This document shows, piece by piece, positions 38,560-49,639 of a DNA stretch of 64,000 nt. Both the position numbers and the translations under genes were made by a program. Origin of the DNA: Gibbula magus. Taxonomy: Eukaryota; Mollusca; Gastropoda; Trochida; Trochidae. The stretch lies in NCBI GenBank assembly GCA_936450465.1, contig OW388289.1:74016593-74080592 (forward strand), written 5' to 3'. The notes beneath the pieces were generated by a model. The model saw nothing but the letters and a program-made list of their open reading frames with translations, searched no databases and was not told the DNA's origin. Each line of letters opens with the position of its first letter. Within the stretch, counting starts at the first letter, position 1.

Positions 38560-39140
38560 AAAAAAGCTAGGGCGGAGTCATAATTCTAGTGAGGTTAAGA
38601 GACTAACAGAAACAAGGTTATAAACGGGGCCCAAAGAGTCCCTTTCTCTTATCAATGATACAGCGCTTAATACTGGACATATAGAGGCGTCGTTAGTTTC
38701 CCTGTAAGGAGAAATTCCAGCTGCCTAAGTTCAGAGGAGAAGATTTGTGAAGATGGGTAGGGTCGGAAATGGTGAAAATGAACTAAAATCAAAATGGCGT
38801 CTAAGTCACGTGACGTACGATTTCGCTGTGATTCACTTTTTTGCTTGACATATAATTGGGCATCTTTTTAAAAAAAGTTTGAAGTCTCTAGGTGCATTTT
38901 GAAGAAAATTCCCATGTTAATATTCCAAATGTTCAAGGGCCGTGACTCAAAAAACCGGAACCGGAAGTCGCGATTTTTTTTCATCTGTATCAAATTCAGC
39001 CGAGAGGTTATCATTTCTGAAAATTTCATGAAAATCGACTAAGCCATTTCTTCAGTACAGCTGTCACAAAAATCTCGGAAATAATAATAATAATAATCAG
39101 GACGATAACAGTAGGACTTCCAGACTTTCGTCTGAAGACC
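38560..39140. mobile_element. Unclassified insert ending in (AAT)n and a short hairpin
   Basis: Present between the 3' block and connector of unit 3 but not in unit 5/6. It contains TCACGTGACGTACGATTTCG and a run of AATAATAATAAT (39081), and ends with ACTTCCAGACTTTCGTCTG just before 39140. Such ends are seen in repetitive elements of invertebrate genomes, but I cannot assign a class. Confidence 0.4.
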
Positions 39141-39720
39141 TAATTAATAATTAAGTTTCAAACCAATGAATGGTACATAAGTTCACATCCAATTGACAAT
39201 ATTACAGTTGTCTGGTATCTTATTTGTGGCACCTGTATTTATATAGGACATAGAATCAGGCGAAAATCTCAAGTACAGATTGTATCAACAGCTTATTGAT
39301 CAATGTACAATTCTTGTAAGAGACGTAATTACGAGATTAAAACCCGTATTTAGATGAATTAAAACTCATAAATACTCCATTAAAACCCGTAATTACGAAA
39401 TAAAAACTCGTAATTAGGAGAATTAAAACTCGTAAATACGATTAGGAACAGAACTTAATAGGTGGATCACATGACCATTATTATATTTTGAAGTGGAACA
39501 GTTTCTATCAAACGTCAGGACAGCGTTGCTGGGTGAAAGTTTGTCAGTTACATGAAGCTCATGCATATCACTGTCGATGCTGCTCACACAATGATGGATG
39601 GTTTTGTCACATGTTTCATACGTGGGAGACCAAGGTTAATTCAAAGCCAATAATGCAAAACAATGTCATTTTTATATTTCACAGCACCACCGATTTCTCT
39701 TGTAATCGATGATATTAGTA
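39140..39720 (+). repeat. Unit 3/4 connector, with CGTAATTACG-type short repeats
   Basis: Matches 56.64-57.23 kb: ACATCCAATTGACAATATTA, TCTTATTTGTGGCACCTGTA, then tandem units built on TAAAACTCGTAATTACGA (39320-39440), GGATCACATGACCATTA and GGGAGACCAAGGTTAATTC. The short palindromic repeats are shared by both copies, so they predate the duplication. Confidence 0.8.
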
Positions 39721-39739
39721 AATCTTACAATCGCCATGT

Positions 39740-41893
39740 TTTCAATATACTAAGATATAGCACAAAATCTGTGTAATACATGTGTGGCATACATTCTCTG
39801 TTTTTAATGTTGCAAAGAAATGGAAAAGAATGGAATATTTGATCCATGACGAGGATACAAGCTTGTCGGCGAGTTCAGCAGTACCTTCCTACCTGTATTG
39901 GTACCAAGTCTTGTTGAGATAAATATGTGCGTCAGATAGGGCAGGTGAACATATTTGATCACAGTTGATTAACTCATCAATCTGGCTAATCTGGCTTTGT
40001 CAACAGAAGCTCTCTCGCCCGCTTGTCATCTGATAAACACATTAGGAGAAAGTAAACATTTAGTTTGTCACTATCAGTGATAGGGCAGATTATGTCTACT
40101 CCATAAATCAAGAACGCAGGCTTTCATCAGCAGAATAAATGATGGAAATCATAACTTACCAGTTTCAATAGGGGTTAATAGGTCATTTCGACTTTCATGT
40201 GGAATGAAAGTTTGTGCAAAACTATTTCTGTCTAATAAATAACATTTACAATTACTTGTTTACAATCAAAACAAGCACATCATAAACAAACATTACCTTC
40301 TTTGATTTCACCTTTCGAGCACTTTTGTCAAAGATCGTCTTGAACAAACCAATAATAACAGTTTTATCAGTTGTGTTGAACCTTTTCGCATTTTTTGGAT
40401 GAATTGGATACATATGATAATGCTAAAATCAATGTTTCAACGATGAGAGCGTTCTGAAAAGGACAATGCTGGTGACATGACAAGTGGAGAGAAATCAGTT
40501 AGAAGTTCGGTTTTAAGCAGTGGAAAGGTTCGTTGCATTACTACAAGTGAGAGAAAACACAGATTCTTCTCATTCCTGAGTAATGTAATTATGTCAGGAT
40601 TATCAAAGTTTCATAAACAACATGATTGAACACAACCGAGCAAAGGCGAGTTATTAAGTCTCAATGTAAGCAACTCCATTAATGAGAAATCATGTTCTTC
40701 AAGAATGATTCAATTCAATTATCAGTTTGACAAGACGATCATGGTTCATTTAATGTGTTCTATCCTAATATATTCTTATATGTCACGTCGCAAGGACATA
40801 CATATTAAATAATCAATAGTATCCACACTCCTGTATTACTTTTATCGACGACAGATATTGAATGTCACCTTATTCAAATTAGTACCTAAACACATCGATG
40901 TATCTTAAAAGCAACACAGTAACACTGATGTGAAACAAGTGCTGACCAGCCTCTGATCCTTGTGCTGATGTTAGCAACGTTAACCTTCTGGAATGATAGG
41001 CCTGTTTTATGTTGTTTTCTACATTGCCCTGTTCAATCCTACTTAATTGTTCCGCAGAATGATATCCAATTATGAAGAGCTTCCTGCAAGGCACTTGCTT
41101 GACATTTTCTGTATATATTGTGTCAATACTTGTGCTCAACATCTAAGCAGCCATTTTCAAAAGACTTCATTTAATAAATAAAATAAAAACCTGGCTATCT
41201 CCAAGTACAACCCATAAATTGCGGGGAAATAGTCCATCAAAACTAAGTGTACACAGCTCAAAACACTTTTCTATTTCACAACGTCTTCAGTAGTAAAATT
41301 GACATTGTAACGAAAGCATTTCTTCCGTACCTAGGTTCATGAGAAAAAAATGCAAATGACACAATGTGACTCATAACGTAATCAGGTAATGTATAAGCTC
41401 ATTTTGCATGGCATACCAGGGATACTTTACTAACAAGACAGCATCAGTATAATGACGGCTCTTATTAATCAAAAGTCAATGGTGTACCCATTATAATAAT
41501 TAGAATTCTCTTGGAATGAACCCCATTCCAGATACAGTTGCTAATCACATCCATCGTCTGCATGTCATATACACCATTGAAATCCACCATATTAGTCACT
41601 ATACAGGGAATTTTTAAAAAAAAACATGAAATCCCAATTAGCCATACGCATTGGTATACATTAGTTGTATCACGCTGGTTATCAATCACACTAGATTCTG
41701 ATGCAGCTATTGACGTGCTGGGTGAGATCAATGTAACTGTATAATGAAGCTCGGGCACTGTTTAGCATTTAGTGGTGGAACTCTCACACCAAACATCAGT
41801 CTTTACGATCTCGGCACACGTCAGGATGCAAATACTATGGAACAATTCTTAAACGGAGAGGAAGTCACGATTCAAAGTATGGTTCGTTATTTA
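39740..41893 (+). repeat. Unit 4 of the tandem duplication: 5' block
   Basis: Very similar to 44.26-46.14 kb (unit 5) and to 57.3-59.4 kb (unit 6). Landmarks: TTGGTACCAAGTCTTGTTGA (unit 4: 39898; unit 6: 57449), GTCAACAGAAGCTC, TAGTTTGTCACTATCAGTGA, GTACCTAAACACATCGATGT, GCAACGTTAACCTTCTGGAA and AACGGAGAGGAAGTCACGAT (41853). A conserved ATG-initiated frame (MISNYEELPARH, 41060) occurs in units 3-6 but is short and not otherwise supported as coding. Confidence 0.88.
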
Positions 41894-41894
41894 A

Positions 41895-42660
41895 CATTCT
41901 ACCATAACTTTGTGAAATAGTCGTTTCTGATTGGCTACTGTGAAAAATCAGAGATGGTATAATTTGGTTATACAGTTCTCTGTTTACTATGTCTTTTGCG
42001 CAAGAATACGCTTGCTGCCAGGCAACAATTGCGAATGCATTAATTCTCCGAATACTTGCATGCTCGAATATTTTTTTTATTTGAGCTGTTGCTATGAACA
42101 AAATGACATAAATAAATCATTATGATAATCAATGTGAAACCGATCAAAACGGAAAAGTGAAAAGTTCAGTTCGAAAAATCTGTCATTCAACAACTTGGCA
42201 TGTCATAAACGTTCCTAAATTAACTGAATTCGGATGGCAAAAGCTTAAAACCAGACAGTATATCACCCTGAAACTGGAATGTACAATAAACTTACCTAAA
42301 ACTTGACACAATAATAACTATGTCAATTTGAAAATACTGCAGAAATTATCCCGAATGCTGACGACGGTTGGAAAAGGCTACGTCATTTGGATTACCAAAT
42401 ATGTCACATCTTTGTAAATGTCGGGCCGTGGAATTTCTTAACTACCAATTCAATGCGTCTGAATATAGTTCAATAGTAAATCGTTCATATGGTAGAATGG
42501 AGATAAACATACTGTGTTTGAAAATCAGCGGCATATAACTGAATTATTATAGCTCTAAATTATGCATTTAAATGCTATGCGTTCGATTTTAAATTAAATT
42601 TAGAACTATAATAATTCAGTTATATGCCGCTGATTTTCAAACACAGTATGTTTATCTCCT
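41895..42660. mobile_element. Insertion in unit 4: weak-TIR element plus 54-bp perfect hairpin
   Basis: Absent from unit 6, present in unit 5. Part one (41895-42499) is bounded by CATTCTACCATA and its inverse TATGGTAGAATG. Part two (42499-42659) is a hairpin whose arms, 42499-42552 and 42606-42659, are perfect reverse complements (start GGAGATAAACATACTG). No coding frame. Whether this is one insertion or two nested ones is open. Confidence 0.65.
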
Positions 42661-42689
42661 AAATATTCCACAAGGAAATGTCTTCATTT

Positions 42690-43325
42690 GTCACTTCTCG
42701 AAAACTTTTTTATCAATACAATGCACGTTTGATTAAAACTGAAGGAAAATTTATTAATTTTTGCTTTAAGTAATTGAGAAGAAACATGTAAATTAGAACA
42801 TGAAACTTCATAATCAAACATTTTTTTTATATGATATAAATATTCGAGATGCATTTAAAATATATTTGATATGAAAATTGTCCCAAAATGTATGTACGGG
42901 AGCGAGATATGGGGATATAAGGAAATGAAACAGATAGAAATCGTCCACAGATCATTCTGTAAATTTATATTTAATGTTAGTGAATCATTTTCAAATATTG
43001 CAATATACAGTGAATGTTGTAGATATCCGTTGTTTGTCAACGCTTATACCAACTGTATCAGGTACAATCATATCTTATGTTGAAGCAAACTTGTTTTAAA
43101 AAACGCACTAATTGGGCATCTCATATTACTCAGTTATTATTTACTTACGGATTTGGTCATATGTGGATGCAGCAGGGAGTAGGGAATATAGATTTATTTC
43201 TTAAGATATTCAAGGAAAGATTGATTGATTGTGCCAAACAAGACTGGCATGCAGAACTTAAAGAAAAAGATTCCTTACACTTTTATTCCACTATTAAATC
43301 ATCATTTACCTCAGAATTGTAACGA
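42690..43325 (+). mobile_element. LINE ORF2 C-terminal fragment (unit 4)
   Basis: Two adjoining frames, 42871-43083 and 43077-43322, encode the region after the reverse transcriptase of a non-LTR element: MYGSEIWGYKEMKQIEIVHR, SNIAIYSECCRYPLFVN, then WASHITQLLFTYGFGHMW, IDLFLKIFKERLIDC and a stop at 43322. One frameshift separates them. The copy lacks all catalytic domains. The same fragment lies at 47238-47674 in unit 5, so it was inserted before units 4 and 5 separated. Confidence 0.8.
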
Positions 43326-43334
43326 ATAGAGACG

Positions 43335-44235
43335 ATTTTATTGATATACAACTTCTTTATTCTTTGAAGGCGACGTTTCGACAGTTATGTGATGTGCATA
43401 GACTGCATGAAGGATTATCGAGGTGATTGGAAGCCAGGTGGATGTTTATACAATAGACGAGATTGATGTACATGGAATAGGTGAGTTGATACAACAGATG
43501 AGATTAATTTATATGGTAAAGTAAAATTGATACAGTTGATGAGATTGATGTACATGGCGAGGAGGTGGTGATTACAAAGTGAAAATGGAGAGCACAGTAA
43601 CATAGATTTTTTAAATGGACATATTGACTGCATTAAATAACAGTGATTACTTTAGCAAATGATGATAGGCTCTGTGGATGAAGTATCCTTCATCTCTGTT
43701 GAGAGAGGGGCCTATCTTCTTGAAGTGGATGGCTTCGAGTAATTTTCGGGCTTTGTAATTCGTCTGGTTTCTTTCCATGATAGTGATTTTGTCCCATTTG
43801 ATGGTGTGGTCTGGGTGTACTTTGGTGTGGTCAGCAAGAGCTGATTTGCCATCTTTCTTTCTGACAGAGGCCTGGTGTTCCTTGACTCGGAGGGTGAGGG
43901 GCCTTGATGTTTCTCCAAAATAGGACTCGCCGCAGTCACATTCTATGTGGTAGACGACACCTGCAGTATCCGACTTCGTTGTTGACTTGGGTCTGCCACT
44001 TGCCTGCAATATGTTCTGAAGGGTGGTGCCTTTTTGGAACGTGACGTCAATGTTGGCTTGATGCTTTAAGAGGCGTCGACGATGACAAAGGTATCATCAA
44101 CTTTCCGATAGAATAGTGCAACAAACCCATGACCTGCCCATGGGTTCCCCGCTATCCCCCCTCATCACCGAGATCTACATGACACACCTAGAAGAAACCG
44201 CCCTGAAGACCTCCCCAGTTCAACCAACTTGCTGT
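43335..44235 (-). mobile_element. Penelope-like element, truncated, with inverted 5' junction (unit 4)
   Basis: The minus strand of 44009-43647 encodes a GIY-YIG endonuclease: GVVYHIECDCGESYFGET, SRPLTLRVKEHQASVRKK, SALADHTKVHPDHT and KARKLLEAIHFKK. Next to it (44083-44108) a scrap of reverse transcriptase is present on the minus strand. The sequence then flips: 44113-44232 encodes, on the plus strand, the RT segment LPMGSPLSPLITEIYMTH. Most of the RT seen in unit 5 (48730-49140) is missing. The 3' end (43335-43395) carries the ACGTTTCGACA motif typical of PLE termini. It is dead. Confidence 0.85.
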
Positions 44236-44254
44236 CCGGTATTTTATGTTATGG

Positions 44255-46138
44255 GCTTGTCATCACACACATTAGGAGAAAGTCAACATTTAGTTTGTCA
44301 CTATCAGTGATATGGCAGATTATGTCTACTCCATAAATCAAGAACGCAGGATTGCATCAGCAGAATAAATTATGGAAATCATAACTTACCAGCTTCAGTG
44401 GGGGTTAATATGTCATTTCGACTTTAATGTGGAATGAAAGTTTGGGCAAAAGTATTTCTGTCTAATAAATAACATTTACAATTACTTGTTTACAATCAAA
44501 CCAAGCACATCATAAACAAACATAACCTCCTTTGATTTCACCTTTCGAGCATTTTGTTTGAAGATCGTCTTGAACAAACCAATAATAAAAGTTTTATCAC
44601 ATGTGTTGAACTTTTTTCGCATTTATGAATGAATTGTATACAGATGATAATGCTAAAATCACTGTTTCAACGATGCGAGCGTTCTGAAAAGGACAATGCT
44701 GGTGACATGACAAATGGAGTTAAGATAGATTTGAGAAATCAGTTAGAAGTTTGGAGTTAAGCAGTGGAAAGGTTCGTTGCATTAATACTGCAACTGAGAG
44801 AAAACACAGCCTGGATTCTTCTCTTTCCTGAGTAATGTTATTATGTCAGGATTATCAACGATTCATAAACAACGTGATTGAACACAAGAGAGCAAAGGCG
44901 AGTTATTAAGTCTCAATGTAAAACAACTCCATTAATGAGAAATCATGTTCTTCAAGCATGATTCAATTTAATCAGTTTGTCAAGACGATCATGGTTCATT
45001 TAATGTGTTCTATTCAAATATATTCGTATATGCCACATCACACCCACAAACATATTGAATAATCAATAGTATCCACACTCCTGTATTACTTTCACCGACG
45101 AATGATTTTGAATGTCACCTTATTCAAATTGGTACCTAAACACATCGATGTATCTTAAAAGCAACACAGTAACACTGATGTGAAACAAGTGCTGACCAGC
45201 CTCTGATCCTTGTGCTAATGTTAGCAACGTTAACCTTCTGGAATGATAGGCCTGTTTTATGTTGTTTTCTACATTGCCCTGTTCAATCCTACTTAATTGT
45301 TCCACAGAATGATATCCAATTATGAAGAGCTTCCTGCAAGGCACATGCTTGACATTTTCTGTATATATTGTGTCAATACTTGTGCTCAACAGCTAAGCAG
45401 CCATTTTCAAAAGACTTCATTTAATAAAAAAAAAACCTGGCTATCTCCAAGTACAACCCATAAATTGCGAGAAAATAGTGCATCAAAACTAAGTGTACAC
45501 GGCTAAAAACACTTAGCTTTTTCACGACGTCTTCAGTAGTAAAGTTGACATGTACCGAAAGCATTTCTACCCTACTTAGGGTCATGAGAAAAAAATGCAA
45601 ATGACACAATGTGACTCATAACGTAATCAGGTAATGTATAACCTTCTTTTGCACGGCATACCACGGATACTTTACTAACAAGACAGCATCAGTATAATGA
45701 CGGCTCATATTAATCAAAAGTCAATGGTGTACCCATTATAATAATTACAATTCTCTTGGAATGAACCCCATTCCAGATACAGTTGCTAATCACATCCATC
45801 GTCTGCATGTCATATACACCATTGAAATCCACCATATTAGTCACTATACAGGGCATTTTTAAAAAAAAACATGAAATCCCAATTAGCCATACGCATTGAT
45901 ATACATTAGTTGTATCACGCTGGTTATAAATCACACTAGATTCTGATGCAGCTATTGACGTGCTGGGTGAGATCAATGTACCTGTATAATGAAGCTCGGG
46001 CACTGTTTAGCATTAAGTGGTGGATCTCTCACACCAAACATCAGTCTTTACGATCTAGGCACCATTAGGATGCACATACTATGGACAAATTCTTAAACGG
46101 AGAGGAAGTCACGATTCAAAGTATGGTTCGTAATTTAA
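44255..46138 (+). repeat. Unit 5 of the tandem duplication: 5' block
   Basis: A near copy of 40.02-41.89 kb. It begins abruptly at GGCTTGTCATCACACACATT, immediately after the inverted RT scrap, so the unit 4/5 junction lies inside PLE sequence. It shares all landmarks listed for unit 4, including AACGGAGAGGAAGTCACGAT (46096). Confidence 0.9.
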
Positions 46139-47020
46139 CATTCTACCATAACTTTGTGAAATAGTCGTTTCTAATTGGCTACTGTGAAAAATCAGAGATG
46201 GTATAATTTGGTTATACAGTGCTCTGTTTACTATGTCTTTTGCGCAAGAATACGCTTGTTGCCAGGCAACAAATGTGAATGCATTAATTCTCCGAATACT
46301 TCTCCAGAATATATGTTTTATTTGAGCTGTTGCTGTTAACAAAATGACATTAATAAATAATTATGATAATAAATTTGAAACCAATCAAAACGGCGAAAGT
46401 GAAAAATTAAGTTTAAAAACTTGGCATTTCATAAACGTTCCTGAATAAACTCATTTCGGATGGCAAAAGCTTAAAACCGGACAGTATATCACCTGGAAAC
46501 TTGAATGTACAATAAACTTACCTAAAACTTTACAAAATTGACACAATAATAACTATGTTAATTTTGAAAATACTGCAGAAATTATCCCGAATGCTGACAA
46601 CGGTTGGAAAAGGTCATAGTTGCAAAACTCTATCGTCTATAGAATAAAGTGACCTAGAGTGAATTCGGAAACTTTCACTGTTTTCCGAAGCCTTATAACA
46701 GGCTACGTCATTCGAGATTACCAAACATGTCACATCTTTGTAAATGTCAGGCTGTGGAATTTCTGCACGGTGTCGAATGACAATTAACTACCAATTCAAT
46801 GCGTCTGAATATAGTTCAATAGTAAATCGTTCATATGGTAGAATGGACATAAACATACTGTGTTTGAAAATCAGCGGCATATAACTGAATTATTATAGCT
46901 CTAAATTATGCATTTAAAGCCTCATGCTACGAGTACGACTTTAAATTAAATTTGTATGTTTAAATTTTGAGCTATAATAATTCAGTTATATGCCGCTGAT
47001 TTTCAAACACAGTATGTGTA
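46139..47020. mobile_element. Insertion in unit 5: same weak-TIR element and hairpin as unit 4
   Basis: Bounded by CATTCTACCATA (46139) and TATGGTAGAATG (46834-46845), followed by the hairpin pair starting ACATAAACATACTGTG. It is about 100 bp longer than in unit 4 because of an extra internal segment (46615-46700). The hairpin loop is also longer (around 46910-46970). Confidence 0.65.
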
Positions 47021-47054
47021 TCTCCTAAATATTCCACAAGGAAATGTCTTCATT

Positions 47055-47680
47055 TGTCACTTCTCAAAAACTTTTTTATCGATACAATGCACGTTTGATT
47101 AAAACTGAAGGAAAATTTATTAATTTTTTGCTTTAAGTAATTGAGAAGAAACATGTAAATTAGAACATGCAACTTCATAATCAAACATGTTTTTTATATG
47201 ATATAAATATTCGAGATGCATTTAAAATATATTTGATATGAAAATTGTCTCAAAATTTATGTACGGGAGCGAGATATGGGGATATAAGGAAATGAAACAG
47301 ATAGAAATCGTCCACAGATCATTCTGTAAATTTATATTGAATGTAAGTGAATCATTTTCAAATGTTGCAATGTACAGTGAACGTTGTAGATATCCGTTGT
47401 TTGTCAACACTTATACCAATCATATTTTATGTTGAAGAAAACGTGTTTTAGAAAACGCACTAATTGGGCATCTGATATTAAGCAGTTATTATTTACTTAC
47501 GGATTTGGTCATGTTTGGAAGCAGCAGGGAGTAGGGAATATAGATTTATTTCTTAAGATATTCAAGGAAAGATTGATTGATTGTGCCAAACAAGACTGGC
47601 ATGCAGAACTTACAGAAAAAGATTCCTTACACTTTTATTCAACTATTAAATCATCATTTACCTCAAAATTGTAAAGAATA
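47055..47680 (+). mobile_element. LINE ORF2 C-terminal fragment (unit 5)
   Basis: Frames 47238-47435 and 47429-47674 are close relatives of 42871-43322 (FMYGSEIWGYKEMKQIE, NVAMYSERCRYPLFVN, KIFKERLIDCAKQDWHA). Same frameshift position and same truncation as in unit 4, showing common descent by segmental duplication rather than two insertions. Confidence 0.8.
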
Positions 47681-47689
47681 GAGACGAAT

Positions 47690-49335
47690 TTATGGATATA
47701 CAACTTCTTTATTCTTTGAGGGCGATTTTTCGACATAGGTTCTAATGTCGTTGTCAAGCAAGTGGTACACAAGTGGGGAAACAGCTGGGTTATATACATC
47801 AATTGTTTTTACAAGAGATTGGAGATGATTTGTTTATACAATAAATAGAGTTGATGGACAAAGGTTGAATTGCTAATTGAGTGGAAGCCAGTTATGTGAT
47901 GTACAGAGACTGCATGAAGGATTATCGAGGTGATTGGAAGCCAGGTGAATGTTTATACAATAGAAGAGATTGATGTACATGGAATAGGTGAGTTGATACA
48001 ACAGATGAGATTAATTTATATGGTAAAGTAAAAGTGATACAGTAGATGAGATTGATGTACATGACGAGGAGGTGGTGGATACAAAGTGAAAATGGAGAGC
48101 ACAGTAACATAGATTTTTGAAATGGACATATTGACTGCATTAAATAACAGTGATTACTTTAGCAAATGATGATAGGCTCTGTGGATGGAGTATCCTTCAT
48201 CTCTGTTGAGAGATGGGCCTATCTTCTTGATGTGGATGGCTTCGAGTAATTTTCGGGCTTTGTAATTCGTCTGGTTTCTTTCCATGATAGTGATTGTGTC
48301 CCATTTGATGGTGTGGTCTGGGTGTACTTTGGTGTGGTCAGCAAGAGCTGATTTGCCATCTTTCTTCCTGACAGAGACCTGGTACCGGTGTTCACGGATG
48401 TGTTGACTTGGAGGGTGAGGGGCCTTGATGTTTTTCCAACATAGGACTCGCTGAAGTCACATTCTATGTGGTAGATGACACCTGTAGGATCCGGCTTCGT
48501 TGTTGACTTGGGTCTGCCAGAGGCCTGCAATATGTTCTGAAGGGTGGTGTCTCTTTGGAACGTGACTCGCTGAAGTCACATTCTATGTGGTAGACGACAC
48601 CTGTAGGATCCGGCTTCGTTGTTGACTTGGGTCTGCCAGAGGCCTGCAATATGTTCTGAAGGGTGGTGTCTCTTTGGAACGTGACGTCAATGTTGGCTTG
48701 ATCCTTTAAGAGGCGTCGTATATAGTGGCTAGTAGGTCCAATGTAAGGTATGCTGATGGTGAACGGGGCAGTTTGTTGTCGGGGAGGCTTAGACTCAGGG
48801 ATGAGGGTCTTGTGGATGGTCTGGCTGACGAAGGATGCAGGGTATTCGTTGTTGTGGACGAATACTTGTTTCAGGTGATTTAGCTCGGTGTTAAGGGATG
48901 CAGTTGTGGAGCAGATGTTCTTAGCTCGTCTCGTCAGTGTGACAATTATTCCTCTTTTGACTTGGATGGGGTGGCTGGAAAAATGAAGGTATTGGTCCGT
49001 ATGGGTTGGCTTGCGTTATACACTGTTGTGGAGGCTATGGTTATCCCTCTGGACTAGGACATCGAGGAAGGGAAGTTTATTTTCTGATTCTGGGAGTTGA
49101 GATGCTGTAGGACGACGGTTGGGTCATCAGATGGAGGGAGGATGACGAAGGTATCATCAACTTTCCGATACCAGCAGGTTGGTTGAACTTGGGAGGACTT
49201 CAGGGCGGTTTCTTCTAGGTGTGTCATGTAGATCTCGGTGATGAGGGGGAATAGCGGGGAACCCATGGGCAGGCCATGGGTCTGTTGGACTATTCTATCC
49301 GAAAGTTGATGAAATAGCAGTTGGCATCCCCAAAA
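47690..49335 (-). mobile_element. Penelope-like element, 5'-truncated (unit 5)
   Basis: Minus strand, from 49335 down. A reverse-transcriptase part comes first: LPMGSPLFPLITEIYMTH, then WYRKVDDTFVILPPSDD, the V-D-D being the RT active-site motif C. Diverged sequence follows, then the GIY-YIG endonuclease (GVIYHIECDFSESYVGKT, about 48500) and a 3' UTR ending with the TTTCGACATAGGTTCTAATG terminal motif (47730). A 119-bp tandem duplication (48445-48563 and 48564-48682) repeats the GIY-YIG start and breaks the frame. A PLE normally encodes one RT plus GIY-YIG protein; this copy lacks the N-terminal half and is dead. Confidence 0.87.
48445..48682. repeat. 119-bp tandem duplication inside the PLE
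   Basis: GACTCGCTGAAGTCACATTC begins at 48445 and at 48564, and the two copies are almost identical, including GGATCCGGCTTCG and TCTGCCAGAGGCCTGCAATA. Unit 4 has a single copy at this place, so the duplication arose after the units separated. Confidence 0.9.
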
Positions 49336-49639
49336 CATATCAAAGAAAGCTGAAGTCAGTTACTTCTTGTTCCAATCTTTACTAGGCAAACACCACATGT
49401 ATGGAACAATGGAGACGTATGATGTATCACACTTCATTGATTATCTATGGGTCAATGTGTTGCCAACTATATGTCCAACAGAAGTGGCTGGATTTTGTAT
49501 TAATGTCTTTTCAGTATAAATAAATTTTGATGAAATTTATATCTGCACATGACCCTGTTGATAATTTTTATAGTTCCCACTGGCTTTATCCTACAAAGAA
49601 CACTGACTGTAACAATTCATGTCTATCATTTAAGACAAC

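Noticed and set aside
41060..41140. Conserved MISNYEELPARH frame in units 3-6
   Set aside because: The frame is short, disrupted in units 1 and 2, and conservation is explained by segmental duplication; I could not find splice or start support for it as an exon.
41865..42101. Minus-strand 78-codon frame repeated at 46109-46342
   Set aside because: It lies inside a duplicated non-coding insertion; similarity between the two frames reflects the DNA duplication, and there is no recognisable motif.
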